From Gilliamella apis (GTDB lineage Bacteria; Pseudomonadota; Gammaproteobacteria; Enterobacterales; Orbaceae): a DNA stretch of 64,000 nt. Position 1 is the first letter of the stretch, and every line of letters begins with the position of its first letter. A program made the translations under genes and the position numbers. The DNA lies in NCBI RefSeq assembly GCF_030758615.1, contig NZ_CP132381.1:2294001-2358000 (forward strand). The letters run 5' to 3'. Shown piece after piece: positions 18,901-27,038 of this stretch. A model generated the notes under the pieces. That model saw only the letters and a list, made by a program, of their open reading frames with translations. It searched no databases and had not been told where the DNA came from.

Positions 18901-19283
18901 GCTTTGCCCAAATCATGCAATAGCGCAGCAATGGTTGCGATAAGTTGGATAGATGTGGCATATTGCCAACTATTTTCACTATCATTGCGTAATATATTGC
19001 GCTTAGTACGATTAGTTGGCACTCGGCCTTGTTGATTAAATTGGCTTTTATCACCAACAATCCAGAGTAGATCGGTTAGATTTTTTCCATGCGTCCAGTA
19101 ACAAGCAACGGCAGTATTTTTTCGTGCTGTTTTACGTAATAATTTATACAGTGTCTGTAAACCATCGGCAGTCATCGGCGTTTGCCAAGTTCGTTCACCA
19201 CAACGTTCAGCAAACTGATCGATAATACGACGAGTCTGAGTTAATGCATTTTTCTTGCATTGGCTAACCAGTAAAATATTCAT
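15960..19283 (-). CDS. cas3: Cas2-Cas3 fusion, type I-F nuclease-helicase
   Basis: 1107 residues. The N-terminal roughly 95 residues are a Cas2-like domain (MNILLVSQCKKNALTQTRRI). The HD nuclease follows (LLHDLGKA, His-Asp at 123-124, and later HHRMPF). Then comes the superfamily 2 helicase with Walker A STGCGKT (about residue 428) and the DExD motif LDEPDDFD (about 589). This fusion is diagnostic of type I-F: it joins Cas1 for spacer acquisition and is recruited by the Csy complex to degrade targets. The start overlaps the cas1 stop by 4 nt. Confidence 0.96.
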   Translation of the reverse strand: MNILLVSQCKKNALTQTRRIIDQFAERCGERTWQTPMTADGLQTLYKLLRKTARKNTAVACYWTHGKNLTDLLWIVGDKSQFNQQGRVPTNRTKRNILRNDSENSWQYATSIQLIATIAALLHDLGKATVGFQDKLRKSRLAGDPFRHEWISLQLFLLMIRDCNTNQEVLTRLANFADHQQITPDWYKELAKTEKNDLSQLPLLAQWIGWLIVSHHRMPFLMPVRYKDCQNKQKDDFDISGLTIKSFFKTFKAVEQWVRNFNIEDSADFWQLKSDITLSQSWLKKLSRYASKAINHPPLMQLTNIDSLLLHLSRLSLMVADHNYSSISINDEEAQKVEDILIANTNKSQQANQRLDDHLLGVANLTARFARLLPKMNAELPAINQHKPFTQRTTIKRFQWQNHAFDLAKSYQQLSDDNGFFGVNMASTGCGKTLANGRIMYALSNPQRGVRFTIALGLRVLTLQTGKALRERLHLTDEHLAILVGGRATKTLFELENQPKITKNENEINQETLGCESIESLVDEYIDVAESGIADCELGTIIENSKARQLIYAPIVTCTVDHLMQASECLRGGKYIAPTLRLLTADLILDEPDDFDQRDLPALARLVYLAGLYGSKVLLSSATLTPDLIGGLFDAYQAGRKIWNQNTGRSNQGIICGWFDEYQQSFEQIADTVNFKHHHTKFIEKRIDKLQQGTIRRRGQILELLNYPFNKKENSELGYALLAQQLLDQAYHFHLQHHQQDPQTNKKISVGLMRFAHIDDVMSLTKQIYQQTELPANVQFHLVVYHARQLLLLRSQLEEKLDRILNRSDVNKLFQQPEIRAAIKDSDKQHHIFIVIGTPVTEVGRDHDYDWAIVEPSSMRSIIQLVGRVWRHRPEKTAESANVAILGSNLEAMKNGNNLGVNSACFTKPGFEQKPLFLLKTHKTEQLITSEQLANINAVPRIMTDLQAGLTLAELEHKVMANLFPINASKSNYVTSYWQTDLAHHHCVHLQLISPFRLQEQPQDEYICQLDDNGKYRFSYAEIAWQKPNEQCEDTQNYNFKYDNWQFTNPLIQPWLTNTVEQAITQIAEYFPDKNHYRLANEFCTINVNSETRWCFHPYFGFYKDRS

Positions 19284-20233
19284 GTTCTATCTGCTATCTG
19301 CTTCAATGTATCAATAATCATATCCAGCGCACCTAACTGAGCAAATTGAGAAATACATGCTTGTCGGAACTCTTTTTCGCTATCACCTTGTTTAGCTGAT
19401 ATAAAAGCTTGTGGTAACACTATGCCATCTTTAATAATATCAGCAGCATCAAATACTAGCCCCCCACGTCTGGTTTTGCCATGTAATATAGCCAGACCAT
19501 GTGGTAAGCCTAATACCCAACAAGCTGTTGCTCCTAATCCATAAGCTAAATAATTACCATGATCTAGAAATTGATTAGCAGGATCATAATGCTTGCCGCG
19601 TGAGCCTTGCTGCCGTTTAAAATTATCATCTTGTAAAGTCAGTTGATTTGCCATGCCATAAAGGCGTTTGCTGATGCGCCCTTCAGCAGCTAACAATGCT
19701 TGACTCGTTGCCGCATCTTGAAATTGTTTTTCAGCATCGTTTAACAACGTAGTGAGTTGCTTATCGTCAATTTGCCAATCAAATTTCGGCCAACATTGCT
19801 GAATGATTTTGAGTCGCTGTTGTTGAAGAGTTTTCGCAGCTTGTAGGCGGAGATTATCGTCAAACCAGAATTGACACCAACTTTGCAGATATTCGGTTGC
19901 ACGATATTCACTTTGCGGTGAAAAAAATTGGCAGGCAAATTCCGATTCTGTTGAGGAAAATAGAGGCGTTCCCCCTCCCCCACAAAAGCCAATCATAACT
20001 CCTGCTCGGGAAAGTTCACGCACTGCAGCTTGAGTTAATGAAGTGCCGGTACCAAGTAAAATACAGCTAGTATTAGCTATTGGAATGTTCCAATATAATG
20101 ACTGCTGACCTTGATCGGTCACATATTCAACTCGACCACCATTGACTAAAACTCGACAATGCTCCAAATAATAGATATTAGCACGCTTAGAATGTAAAAT
20201 CGTTTTAAGATCAGACGAATGAATCAAATCCAT
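19280..20233 (-). CDS. cas1: Cas1, type I-F integrase
   Basis: 317 residues beginning MDLIHSSDLKTILHSKRANI, typical of Cas1f. The beta-rich N-terminus leads to GVMIGFCGGGGTPLF, and the helical catalytic domain has AAEGRISKRLYGMA (metal-binding Glu), GNYLAYGLGATACWVLGLPHG (metal His) and the RRGGLVFDAADIIKDG block with Asp. With Cas2-3 it inserts new spacers at the leader end of both arrays. It heads the cas1-cas3 unit; an orphan CRISPR repeat core lies about 100 nt upstream. Confidence 0.96.
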   Translation of the reverse strand: MDLIHSSDLKTILHSKRANIYYLEHCRVLVNGGRVEYVTDQGQQSLYWNIPIANTSCILLGTGTSLTQAAVRELSRAGVMIGFCGGGGTPLFSSTESEFACQFFSPQSEYRATEYLQSWCQFWFDDNLRLQAAKTLQQQRLKIIQQCWPKFDWQIDDKQLTTLLNDAEKQFQDAATSQALLAAEGRISKRLYGMANQLTLQDDNFKRQQGSRGKHYDPANQFLDHGNYLAYGLGATACWVLGLPHGLAILHGKTRRGGLVFDAADIIKDGIVLPQAFISAKQGDSEKEFRQACISQFAQLGALDMIIDTLKQIADRT

Positions 20234-20603
20234 GATAATAAGTAAATAAACTCAAGTTCTAGATAGCAATAAATTAACATTGTTTTATTTATAAAACGAG
20301 TCTTTTAAATAATTATCTAAGAGATTTAATAAATGATTTTACCGCCTATACGGCATGAATCTCATAGTAAGTTATTTTCTTTTTAAGTTAATACTTAAAT
20401 CATATAATAAACTGTTTAATTGAGGTTTTTGCTAATTATTATTGAATAGCTTAGATGATTTTTTAAATCTGAAGGTATTTTGGGATTAACTTATCAAGTA
20501 CAAGTTTTTTATTTCTATTAAAAAAATTATATTGCTCTAAAAATTGATCTATTTACTAAAACCGACTTTTATTGCTAATTACATTACGAGACTTAGAAAA
20601 AAT
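20234..20603. other. Upstream region of cas1, AT-rich
   Basis: A 370-bp gap between cas1 and the AraC gene on the same strand. It holds the orphan repeat core at 20334-20361 and several AT-rich runs. I could not single out one cas1 promoter and see no ORF with a ribosome-binding site. Confidence 0.4.
20334..20361 (-). repeat. Orphan CRISPR repeat core upstream of cas1
   Basis: CCGCCTATACGGC shares 12 of 13 bases with the core of the array 2 repeat and forms GCC-gtata-GGC with a G-T extension. The flanks, including the 8-nt handle, are degenerate and no second unit is found 60 nt away. It falls in the cas1 leader or promoter. Confidence 0.55.
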
Positions 20604-21458
20604 TTATTTGATTAATTTATCATTAATATGATTATCATTTTGAATAGAAGTATAAGTAAAGTTTCGCCATGAGAGACGGTTTCGCATGGCTCTTTGATAA
20701 TTACCTGGTGTTACCCCAAAATTCCGCCGGAAAATAGCAATAAATCCACTAATATTGTCATAACCTAAATATAAAGATATTTCTGTAATTGGTTTTCCAG
20801 CAGCAAGCAATTCTAACGCTTTTAACATGCGCAGTTTCTGACGCCATTCGGTGAAATTAAATCCGGTTTCATTGGTAAATCGACGTGTTAATGAACGTCG
20901 GGAAATACCAGCCCAAACGCCCCATTCATTAATGTTTCTATCATCACTAGGATTATCAGACAAAGCTAAAGCGATTTTTAACAGACGCATATCTTTTGGC
21001 ATTGGCAGTGCTAACTCAACTTGCGGGCTGGTTCTAATCTCGTCAAGTATCACGGCAATTAATCGCTTCTGTTCTGGTTGCAGTTCTGAATTATGCCATG
21101 ACATGGTTCGGTTAATTGCTTCGCGCAATAAGTCAGATAATTCTAAAATGCATGGTTTGATAGGTAGTTTAGCACATGCATTTTTTTGTATATAGATACT
21201 CCATCCTTCAAATTGTCCATGCGTTCCAAGAAGACTATGTTGTACATTCGGGGGGATCCAGACTGCATGAGTTGCGGGCACTATCCATTGACTACTTTCT
21301 GCTTCAATTGAAATTAATCCCTGTAATGTACCAAGTAACTGTCCTCTCGAATGACCATGACGTTGTGTCACTCTTTGTGAAGAGTGGCTGGCTGTTGATA
21401 TGATCATCGGTTCGCTATCAGAAGAAGCAAACTGTGGAGAAATGAGTGGAGTATTCAT
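20604..21458 (-). CDS. AraC-family transcriptional regulator (NimR-like)
   Basis: 284 residues. The N-terminal cupin-like sensor (QRHGHSRGQLLGTLQGLISI, WIVPATHAVWIPPNVQHS) is followed by an AraC HTH pair (WAGISRRSLTRRFTNETG and PITEISLYLGYDNISGFIAIFRRNFGVTPGNYQR). It resembles E. coli NimR (YeaM), which controls a divergent MFS pump. Here too a DHA2 pump is divergent (21778). It lies inside the CRISPR region but is not a cas gene. Confidence 0.88.
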   Translation of the reverse strand: MNTPLISPQFASSDSEPMIISTASHSSQRVTQRHGHSRGQLLGTLQGLISIEAESSQWIVPATHAVWIPPNVQHSLLGTHGQFEGWSIYIQKNACAKLPIKPCILELSDLLREAINRTMSWHNSELQPEQKRLIAVILDEIRTSPQVELALPMPKDMRLLKIALALSDNPSDDRNINEWGVWAGISRRSLTRRFTNETGFNFTEWRQKLRMLKALELLAAGKPITEISLYLGYDNISGFIAIFRRNFGVTPGNYQRAMRNRLSWRNFTYTSIQNDNHINDKLIK

Positions 21459-21677
21459 TTATATGGCCCCAATGGGATATTTTGTGGCTTAAATTGGCTA
21501 GTAAAACGCTATTCTACTGGCTATCCTAAAGTCTTCTCAATTAAGTTAAAGGTAACACGTTAGCAATAAATAGATAAGTTGTAAATCAACAAAATAATCG
21601 TTTTTTAGACAAATTAATTGGTAATTTTCAAATTTATTAATTGCTTAATAGTCTGGTTTTAATAAGGAAACAGATAC
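21459..21677. other. Intergenic between the divergent AraC gene and efflux operon
   Basis: This AT-rich stretch, with the short ORF that follows, must hold both divergent promoters and any AraC-family operator. No conspicuous inverted or direct repeat stands out. Confidence 0.35.
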
Positions 21678-21776
21678 ATGAAAGAAAAACATAAAAATTA
21701 TAAAGAAATTACATCATCAACATTCAATGGAATATATACACAAGGCGCAACTAAATATAATATGGAAAGGATTTAA
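21678..21776 (+). CDS. Possible 32-residue leader ORF before the efflux gene
   Basis: The ORF starts at ATG 21678 with AAGGA 9 nt before it. It encodes a basic, polar peptide starting MKEKHKNYKEITSS and ending in KYNMERI, with TAA one base before the ATG of the pump gene (TAATATG). The tight junction suggests translational coupling or a regulatory leader peptide. There is no known homologue in my memory, so it could be chance. Confidence 0.35.
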   Translation: MKEKHKNYKEITSSTFNGIYTQGATKYNMERI

Positions 21777-21777
21777 T

Positions 21778-23142
21778 ATGAAACAATCGCTAGACCTGAC
21801 CATTTCAGAAAGAAAGTTGGTATTTGCGATGACGCTATCTAGTATATTACCATTATTAGATAGCAGTATTGTTAATGTTATTTTACCCGCTATTTCGAAT
21901 GACATTAATGCCTCTTATGCTTATATACAATGGGCGGTTACCATATATATGCTTGCTTGCGCAGCTGGTATATTACTATCACTTTATGTGCATAAAAATT
22001 TTGGGCTTAAGAAAGCATGGATCGGCTCAATTTTTGTTTTTCTTGCTGGTTCTATAATGGTTGGATTTTCATATAATCTGGTTTCTTTAATCTTGTTCAG
22101 ATGCCTACAAGGTTTTGGTGCAGGAATATTAATACCTATCACTCAATCGATAATAGCAACTCATTTTGCTAAGCAAAGGCTAAAGCCGGTTATGGCATTG
22201 ATTGCTATTCCGTCAGTCTTTGCCCCAGCACTAGGACCAATTTTTGGCGCAATCCTATCGGAACAATTAAATTGGAGAATTGCTTTTTTTATCAACATAC
22301 CTTTGGCGCTTTTAGCTTTTTTCTTTGGTAGGACAACAATACCAGAGACTAAAACATCTAAATATAATATGAATATTTATGTATTTATGACATTTTTAAT
22401 TGCTTTAATCCTATTTTTCATCTCAATTAAAAATATCACGACAGAACATTTTTTTGGTACTTCTAATATTATTATGCTGGTTTTCGCAATTGGTTTGATG
22501 ATGGTTTCGCTTATTACTAATAATAAGTCAGACAATAAACTAATCGATTTAAGTGCATTTAATTGCTATCAATACTCTCTGGCAATAATTATGGGATTTC
22601 TGACATCACTTATCTTTTTCGGTTTCATGATTTTTTTTCCTTTAATACAAGCAATAAATGAAAATATATCCATTACTTATATTGGGATGCTACTTGCCCT
22701 ACAAGGTGTAGGAGCTTGGTTGGCGAGAAAATTTATTTATAAATCTTTAAGAGAGATAAATTCATTTCTAATTATTGGTATAGGTTTAATAATATCAGCA
22801 ATAAGTATATTAATAATTCAAGTAGGTGGAAACGCCTCTGAAATCATCGGTTTTACTGTTAGAGGCTCCGGATTAGGTGTTGCTACGATTGCTGTTCTCT
22901 CTTCTCCATTTGAGTTTTGTGAAAAAAATCAGATTAAGGATACAAGTGCTATCACTCGTGTGATACAGCAAATTGGAGGTGCATTTGGAAGCGTATTATC
23001 AGGAATATTAATCAACCTAACTCTAGATCAAATAATTTCAGTAAATTGCGCCTATCAGATAATGTTTTTTCTATCTCTTGTATTTGGTATTATTGCTGTT
23101 ATTGCCTATATTTTCTCTTATCGAGTGAATACAAAAAGTTAG
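21778..23142 (+). CDS. MFS efflux transporter, DHA2 family
   Basis: 454 residues from ATG 21778 (AAGGA upstream). About 14 hydrophobic spans; family motifs are LDSSIVNVILPAISND in helix 1 and LQGFGAGILIPITQS. An N-terminal extension to 21727 is open, but the Shine-Dalgarno favours 21778. Divergent from an AraC-type regulator that probably controls it. The substrate is unknown. It ends at a strong terminator just before CRISPR array 2. Confidence 0.87.
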   Translation: MKQSLDLTISERKLVFAMTLSSILPLLDSSIVNVILPAISNDINASYAYIQWAVTIYMLACAAGILLSLYVHKNFGLKKAWIGSIFVFLAGSIMVGFSYNLVSLILFRCLQGFGAGILIPITQSIIATHFAKQRLKPVMALIAIPSVFAPALGPIFGAILSEQLNWRIAFFINIPLALLAFFFGRTTIPETKTSKYNMNIYVFMTFLIALILFFISIKNITTEHFFGTSNIIMLVFAIGLMMVSLITNNKSDNKLIDLSAFNCYQYSLAIIMGFLTSLIFFGFMIFFPLIQAINENISITYIGMLLALQGVGAWLARKFIYKSLREINSFLIIGIGLIISAISILIIQVGGNASEIIGFTVRGSGLGVATIAVLSSPFEFCEKNQIKDTSAITRVIQQIGGAFGSVLSGILINLTLDQIISVNCAYQIMFFLSLVFGIIAVIAYIFSYRVNTKS

Positions 23143-23147
23143 TATAC

Positions 23148-23178
23148 AAAAAAACTGAACATGTGAGTTCAGTTTTTT
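23148..23178 (+). terminator. Intrinsic terminator after the DHA2 pump
   Basis: AAAAAACTGAAC-atgtga-GTTCAGTTTTTT: a perfect 12-bp stem with a T6 tract. It shields the distal end of array 2 from the incoming transcript. Confidence 0.9.
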
Positions 23179-23194
23179 AGCTTATTTAGCAATA

Positions 23195-23702
23195 CCACTA
23201 AGCCACCTATACGGCGTTGAACATCATCTGTTAATTCTGGTGCTAACATGAATGTTTCTAAACCACCTATACGGCGTTGAACACTTGATGGCTAGTCGGT
23301 CTCTCTCGAGGCTATTTCTAAACCACCTATACGGCGTTGAACTTAATGAAGGGTTAACTGATTTTACTAAAAGATTTCTAAACCACCTATACGGCGTTGA
23401 ACGTACTTTGCAGTTTATGGGTGCCCCTCGTACTTTTCTAAACCACCTATACGGCGTTGAACAAATCAGTAACTGGCATATTTCGAAATGAGCCTTTCTA
23501 AACCACCTATACGGCGTTGAACTTGATCCGAATCGTGTAATTTTGAGTTGTCAATTTCTAAACCACCTATACGGCGTTGAACTTATTTTCGCTGACACAG
23601 ACAGCAATTTGACTTTTCTAAACCACCTATACGGCGTTGAACATTTAATTTGCGGGTATAATCACAACTTAACTTTTCTAAACCACCTATACGGCGTTGA
23701 AC
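23195..23702 (-). CRISPR. CRISPR array 2, type I-F, 9 repeats and 8 spacers
   Basis: Repeats of 28 bp start every 60 bp from 23195 to 23675. The leftmost (distal) is degenerate at its first three bases and one more. Spacers are 32 bp. On the minus strand the repeat begins GTTCAACGCCGTATAGGTGG and ends in TTTAGAAA, differing from array 1 in the stem but keeping the handle. The leader is on the right. The spacer at 23403-23434 is identical to the array 1 spacer at 10816-10847. Confidence 0.97.
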
Positions 23703-23869
23703 TAGAAACCAATATAATATAATCATTGTTCAAATAAAGGTAAATGATAATTTTGATATTAAAAACCCTTTTTTTGCGGTTAATTTCAACTATCTGATTT
23801 TTATCAGATTAATTTTGATGTAAAAAAAAGGGTTTATCATTGATTTAAAATATAGACTTTGGGAAATGC
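23703..23869 (-). promoter_or_regulatory. Leader of CRISPR array 2
   Basis: Homologous to the array 1 leader: TAGAAAC at the repeat junction, an ATTGTT block, then AAAAACCCTTTTTTT (23761-23775) and AAAAAAAGGGTTT (23823-23835). The first CCC is 64 nt from the repeat and 64 nt from the GGG, the same spacings as in array 1. Confidence 0.75.
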
Positions 23870-23909
23870 AAAAACCCCGTTCCTCAAAATTTTGAGGAAC
23901 GGGGTTTTT
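23870..23909. repeat. 40-bp perfect palindrome, bidirectional terminator-like
   Basis: AAAAACCCCGTTCCTCAAAA is followed directly by its reverse complement. As RNA it forms a 17-18 bp stem ending in T5 on either strand, so it could terminate yfcA transcription leftward and any rightward transcript. Half copies occur at several other places in the window. Confidence 0.85.
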
Positions 23910-23982
23910 AATTGGCTAATGTATTCTTGGTTGTTAGCTTATTGATTGTACTAAAACTGATTCTAAATTTTATTAGCGATGA

Positions 23983-24735
23983 TTAAAAGAAGTTTTCATA
24001 GATTAATTTGACACTCATAATGGTTGAAACGGTAATTAACATTGGTCTTATTAATTTTCGTCCTTTAGCTATAACCATTTTTGCACCTAATCTTGCGCCA
24101 ATAAATTGGCCAACTAACATAACTAAACCAATTGACCATACCACTTCACCGCCAGCAATAAAGAAGATTAATCCTGCTAAATTAGAGGTAAAATTGAGTA
24201 CTTTGGTATGAGCGGTTGCTTTAGTTAAATTGAATCCAGCCAGAGTAATATATGCGAGTGCATAGAATGATCCTGCACCGGGCCCAAAAAAACCATCATA
24301 AAAGCCAATAATCAACGCAGGAATCAAAGCAAACTGTAAAACCGAAAGCCGACTATTACGATCACTATCTCCGATTGTTGGTGATAGTAGAAAATAAAGT
24401 CCTACGCTAATGGTTAATATTGGTAACAATAATTTTAAGAAATCCGCTTGTATATGCATGACTGATAATGTACCAAGAGCGGACCCAATGAATGCACAAG
24501 CAATCGCCCATTTTTGCTGTTTTAAATCAACCATACGCTGGCGAATAAAATAGAAACTAGCAGAAAACGAACCGCCACAACTTTGTAATTTATTAGTGGC
24601 TAACGCACTAGCTGGTGGTAATCCTACAGCAAGTAGTGCTGGTACTGTTAATAGTCCACCGCCACCAGCAATTGAATCAATAAAGCCTGCTAACGTCGCA
24701 ATTAAAAAAAGTAAAACCAGTAATTCGTAACTCAT
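23983..24735 (-). CDS. yfcA: YfcA-type TSUP (TauE/SafE) membrane transporter
   Basis: 250 residues, with about seven or eight membrane spans in two repeats, each with a glycine-rich entry (AGFIDSIAGGGGLLTVPALL and GFYDGFFGPGAGSFY). The family exports sulfonates or other organosulfur anions; the substrate of YfcA is unknown. It follows aroC by 2 nt, and yfcA near aroC is also the E. coli arrangement. Confidence 0.85.
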   Translation of the reverse strand: MSYELLVLLFLIATLAGFIDSIAGGGGLLTVPALLAVGLPPASALATNKLQSCGGSFSASFYFIRQRMVDLKQQKWAIACAFIGSALGTLSVMHIQADFLKLLLPILTISVGLYFLLSPTIGDSDRNSRLSVLQFALIPALIIGFYDGFFGPGAGSFYALAYITLAGFNLTKATAHTKVLNFTSNLAGLIFFIAGGEVVWSIGLVMLVGQFIGARLGAKMVIAKGRKLIRPMLITVSTIMSVKLIYENFF

Positions 24736-24737
24736 GA

Positions 24738-25805
24738 TTATTTTACTTCACTACATTGGGCCCGATAGCGAAGATAATGATCCATTAATACGATCGCGAC
24801 CATTGCTTCAGCAATAGGCACTGCTCGAATACCGACACAAGGATCATGTCTACCATGGGTTGAAACTTCAACACTTTCTCCATTAATATTAATTGATTGT
24901 CCAGCAATCTCAATACTTGGAGTTGGTTTTAATGCTATGCTGCTAATGATAGTTTGTCCCGAGCTAATTCCCCCCAAAATACCACCAGCATGATTTGATA
25001 AAAATCCTTGCGGGGTTATTTCGTCACGATTTTCACTACCACGTTTATTAACCGCAGCAAAACCATCACCAATTTCAACCCCTTTTACTGCATTAATGCT
25101 CATTAATGCATGGGCAAGATCAGCATCTAATTTATCAAAGACTGGCTCTCCTAAACCGACCGGAACATTTTCTGCCACAATGCAGACTTTAGCGCCAACT
25201 GAATCGCCATCTTTTTTAAGCTGCCTTAATAGTTGATCAAGTGCTTCTAGTTTACTTTCATCTGGGCAGAAAAAAGGATTTTGATCGACCTGTTGCCAAT
25301 CATTTAATTGACACTGGATATCACCCATTTGAGCTAAATAACCACGAATGGTAATACCTAACTTTTCATGTAAATATTTTTTGGCAATAGCACCTGCCGC
25401 AACACGCATGGCTGTTTCACGTGCCGATGACCGACCACCACCACGGTAATCCCGAATACCATATTTTTTTTGGTAGGTATAATCGGCATGGCTCGGTCTA
25501 AAAATATCTTTTATTTTGCTGTAATCTTGTGAACGTTGGTCGGTGTTTTCAATTAATAATCCAATACTTGTACCTGTAGTCACACCTTCAAATACCCCGG
25601 ATAGGATTTTTACTTGATCAGCTTCTCGACGTTGCGTAGTATAACGAGATGAACCAGGACGGCGGCGATCAAGATCGTGTTGCATATCGGATTCGCTTAA
25701 ATTCATTCCGGGTGGTACGCCATCAACAATACAACCTAATGCAGTACCATGTGATTCACCAAAGGTAGTGACTTTAAATAATTTACCAATTGAATTTCCA
25801 GCCAT
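24738..25805 (-). CDS. aroC: Chorismate synthase
   Basis: 355 residues, standard length. It converts EPSP to chorismate using reduced FMN, the last common step of aromatic biosynthesis. Signatures: [18 protein letters not shown] near the start, [35 protein letters not shown] and [18 protein letters not shown]. Transcribed with prmB upstream (34 nt) and yfcA downstream. The pathway continues in this window with pheA. Confidence 0.96.
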   Translation of the reverse strand: MAGNSIGKLFKVTTFGESHGTALGCIVDGVPPGMNLSESDMQHDLDRRRPGSSRYTTQRREADQVKILSGVFEGVTTGTSIGLLIENTDQRSQDYSKIKDIFRPSHADYTYQKKYGIRDYRGGGRSSARETAMRVAAGAIAKKYLHEKLGITIRGYLAQMGDIQCQLNDWQQVDQNPFFCPDESKLEALDQLLRQLKKDGDSVGAKVCIVAENVPVGLGEPVFDKLDADLAHALMSINAVKGVEIGDGFAAVNKRGSENRDEITPQGFLSNHAGGILGGISSGQTIISSIALKPTPSIEIAGQSININGESVEVSTHGRHDPCVGIRAVPIAEAMVAIVLMDHYLRYRAQCSEVK

Positions 25806-25839
25806 AGTTCTTATTCCAATTTTTTATTTTATAGTTAAT

Positions 25840-26733
25840 TTATTTAAAATAGTGCTGATAAGTCTTCAAGTCAGCCTGCGTGATTGCAAATACGCCGAAT
25901 CCACCTTGCTCAAAACTGATCCAATTAAAGGGTACATCTGGATATTGTTCTTGTAAAGACACCCAGCTATTACCAACTTCACAGACTAATACACCATCCG
26001 GTGTTAGATAGTCACAAGCATCGTGTAAAATTCTTTTTGCTAAGTCTAATCCATCAAATCCTGCTTCGAGTGCTAATTTTGGCTCATATAAAAACTCGTC
26101 AGGAAGATCACTCATATCTTCATCATCGACGTAAGGAGGATTAGTCACAATTAGGTCATATTTTTTATTCTCTAATTGATTAAATAGATCTGATAAAATT
26201 GGTGTAACTTGATATTGCATATCATGCAATTCAATATTAGTTTGAGCGACATCTAATGCTTCTAATGAAATATCGGTAATATCAACTTGAGCATCAGGAA
26301 ATGCATAAGCACAAGCAATACCAATACACCCACTACCAGTACAGAGATCTAAAATATTTTTTGGTTCACTACTGATTATATCTTTAAACTGATTATTAAT
26401 CAGTTCACCAATAGGAGAACGTGGAATTAAGACCCGTTCATCAACGTAAAAACTATGACCACAGAACCACGCTTGATTAGTTAGGTAAGGTGTTGGTAAG
26501 CGATCATTAATACGTTTGTTGATGATCTCATTTAGTTGTTGTTTTTCATCATTAGTCAGATTTGCAGCATAAAATTCTGGAGGAATAAATAGTGATAAGC
26601 CTAGCGTAGCTAAGATAAGTTGTTTAGCTTCATCGATAGGGTTATCGGTGCCATGGCCTAAAAAGATATCCGATTGACTAAGTTGCGAAGTGGTCCAGCG
26701 TATATAATCCTGAACAGTGCGTAAGTTTTCCAT
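25840..26733 (-). CDS. prmB: PrmB, ribosomal protein L3 glutamine methyltransferase
   Basis: 297 residues. An N-terminal helical domain leads to a Rossmann methyltransferase with the SAM motif DLCTGSGCIGIACAYAFP and the catalytic NPPY (VTNPPYVDDEDM). The family methylates a glutamine side chain in L3. The gene stands directly before aroC, as in E. coli, which favours PrmB over the related release-factor enzyme PrmC. Confidence 0.93.
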   Translation of the reverse strand: MENLRTVQDYIRWTTSQLSQSDIFLGHGTDNPIDEAKQLILATLGLSLFIPPEFYAANLTNDEKQQLNEIINKRINDRLPTPYLTNQAWFCGHSFYVDERVLIPRSPIGELINNQFKDIISSEPKNILDLCTGSGCIGIACAYAFPDAQVDITDISLEALDVAQTNIELHDMQYQVTPILSDLFNQLENKKYDLIVTNPPYVDDEDMSDLPDEFLYEPKLALEAGFDGLDLAKRILHDACDYLTPDGVLVCEVGNSWVSLQEQYPDVPFNWISFEQGGFGVFAITQADLKTYQHYFK

Positions 26734-26881
26734 AGTAACTCCGAAAGATCGTGGAGAGGAAGAGATTAATCGTCACGTCAGGTCATTAAAGCTGAGGTAA
26801 ATGCCAAGACCATATTAATAGATTTTATTGGCAATGCTAAAGAACCTAATGGCTCTTTCCTTCGATGACTAAATAAATATT

Positions 26882-26971
26882 TATGGCGGTGAGGAAGGGA
26901 TTCGAACCCTTGATACGTTGCCGTATACACACTTTCCAGGCGTGCTCCTTCAACCACTCGGACACCTCACC
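26882..26971 (-). tRNA. tRNA-Ser (GGA)
   Basis: On the minus strand the acceptor strand GGTGAGG pairs with CCTCACC and is followed by G-CCA (CCA encoded). The T loop is GGTTCGAATCC, a long variable arm is present as in serine tRNAs, and the anticodon loop CTGGAAA gives anticodon GGA. Confidence 0.95.
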
Positions 26972-26980
26972 TTAATTTAG

Positions 26981-27001
26981 CCCTGCTTTTTGAAAGCAGG
27001 G
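26981..27001. other. Short hairpin upstream of tRNA-Ser
   Basis: CCCTGCTTT-ttg-AAAGCAGGG, a 9-bp perfect stem in the gap between ynhF and the tRNA. Without a T tract on the minus strand it is not a convincing terminator. Confidence 0.4.
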
Positions 27002-27038
27002 TGCATACTATAATTATCTGCAAACAATTAATCAAGTG

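Noticed and set aside
20234..20603. Target of the orphan guide near the cas1 promoter
   Set aside because: No stretch with a CC PAM and more than a few seed matches could be found by eye.
20604..23142. AraC regulator and DHA2 pump as new CRISPR accessory genes
   Set aside because: They form an ordinary regulator-pump pair with divergent orientation and own terminator; their place between cas1 and array 2 looks incidental.
23252..23491. Open frame with repeated FLNHLYGVE
   Set aside because: Translation of CRISPR array 2, not a repeat protein.
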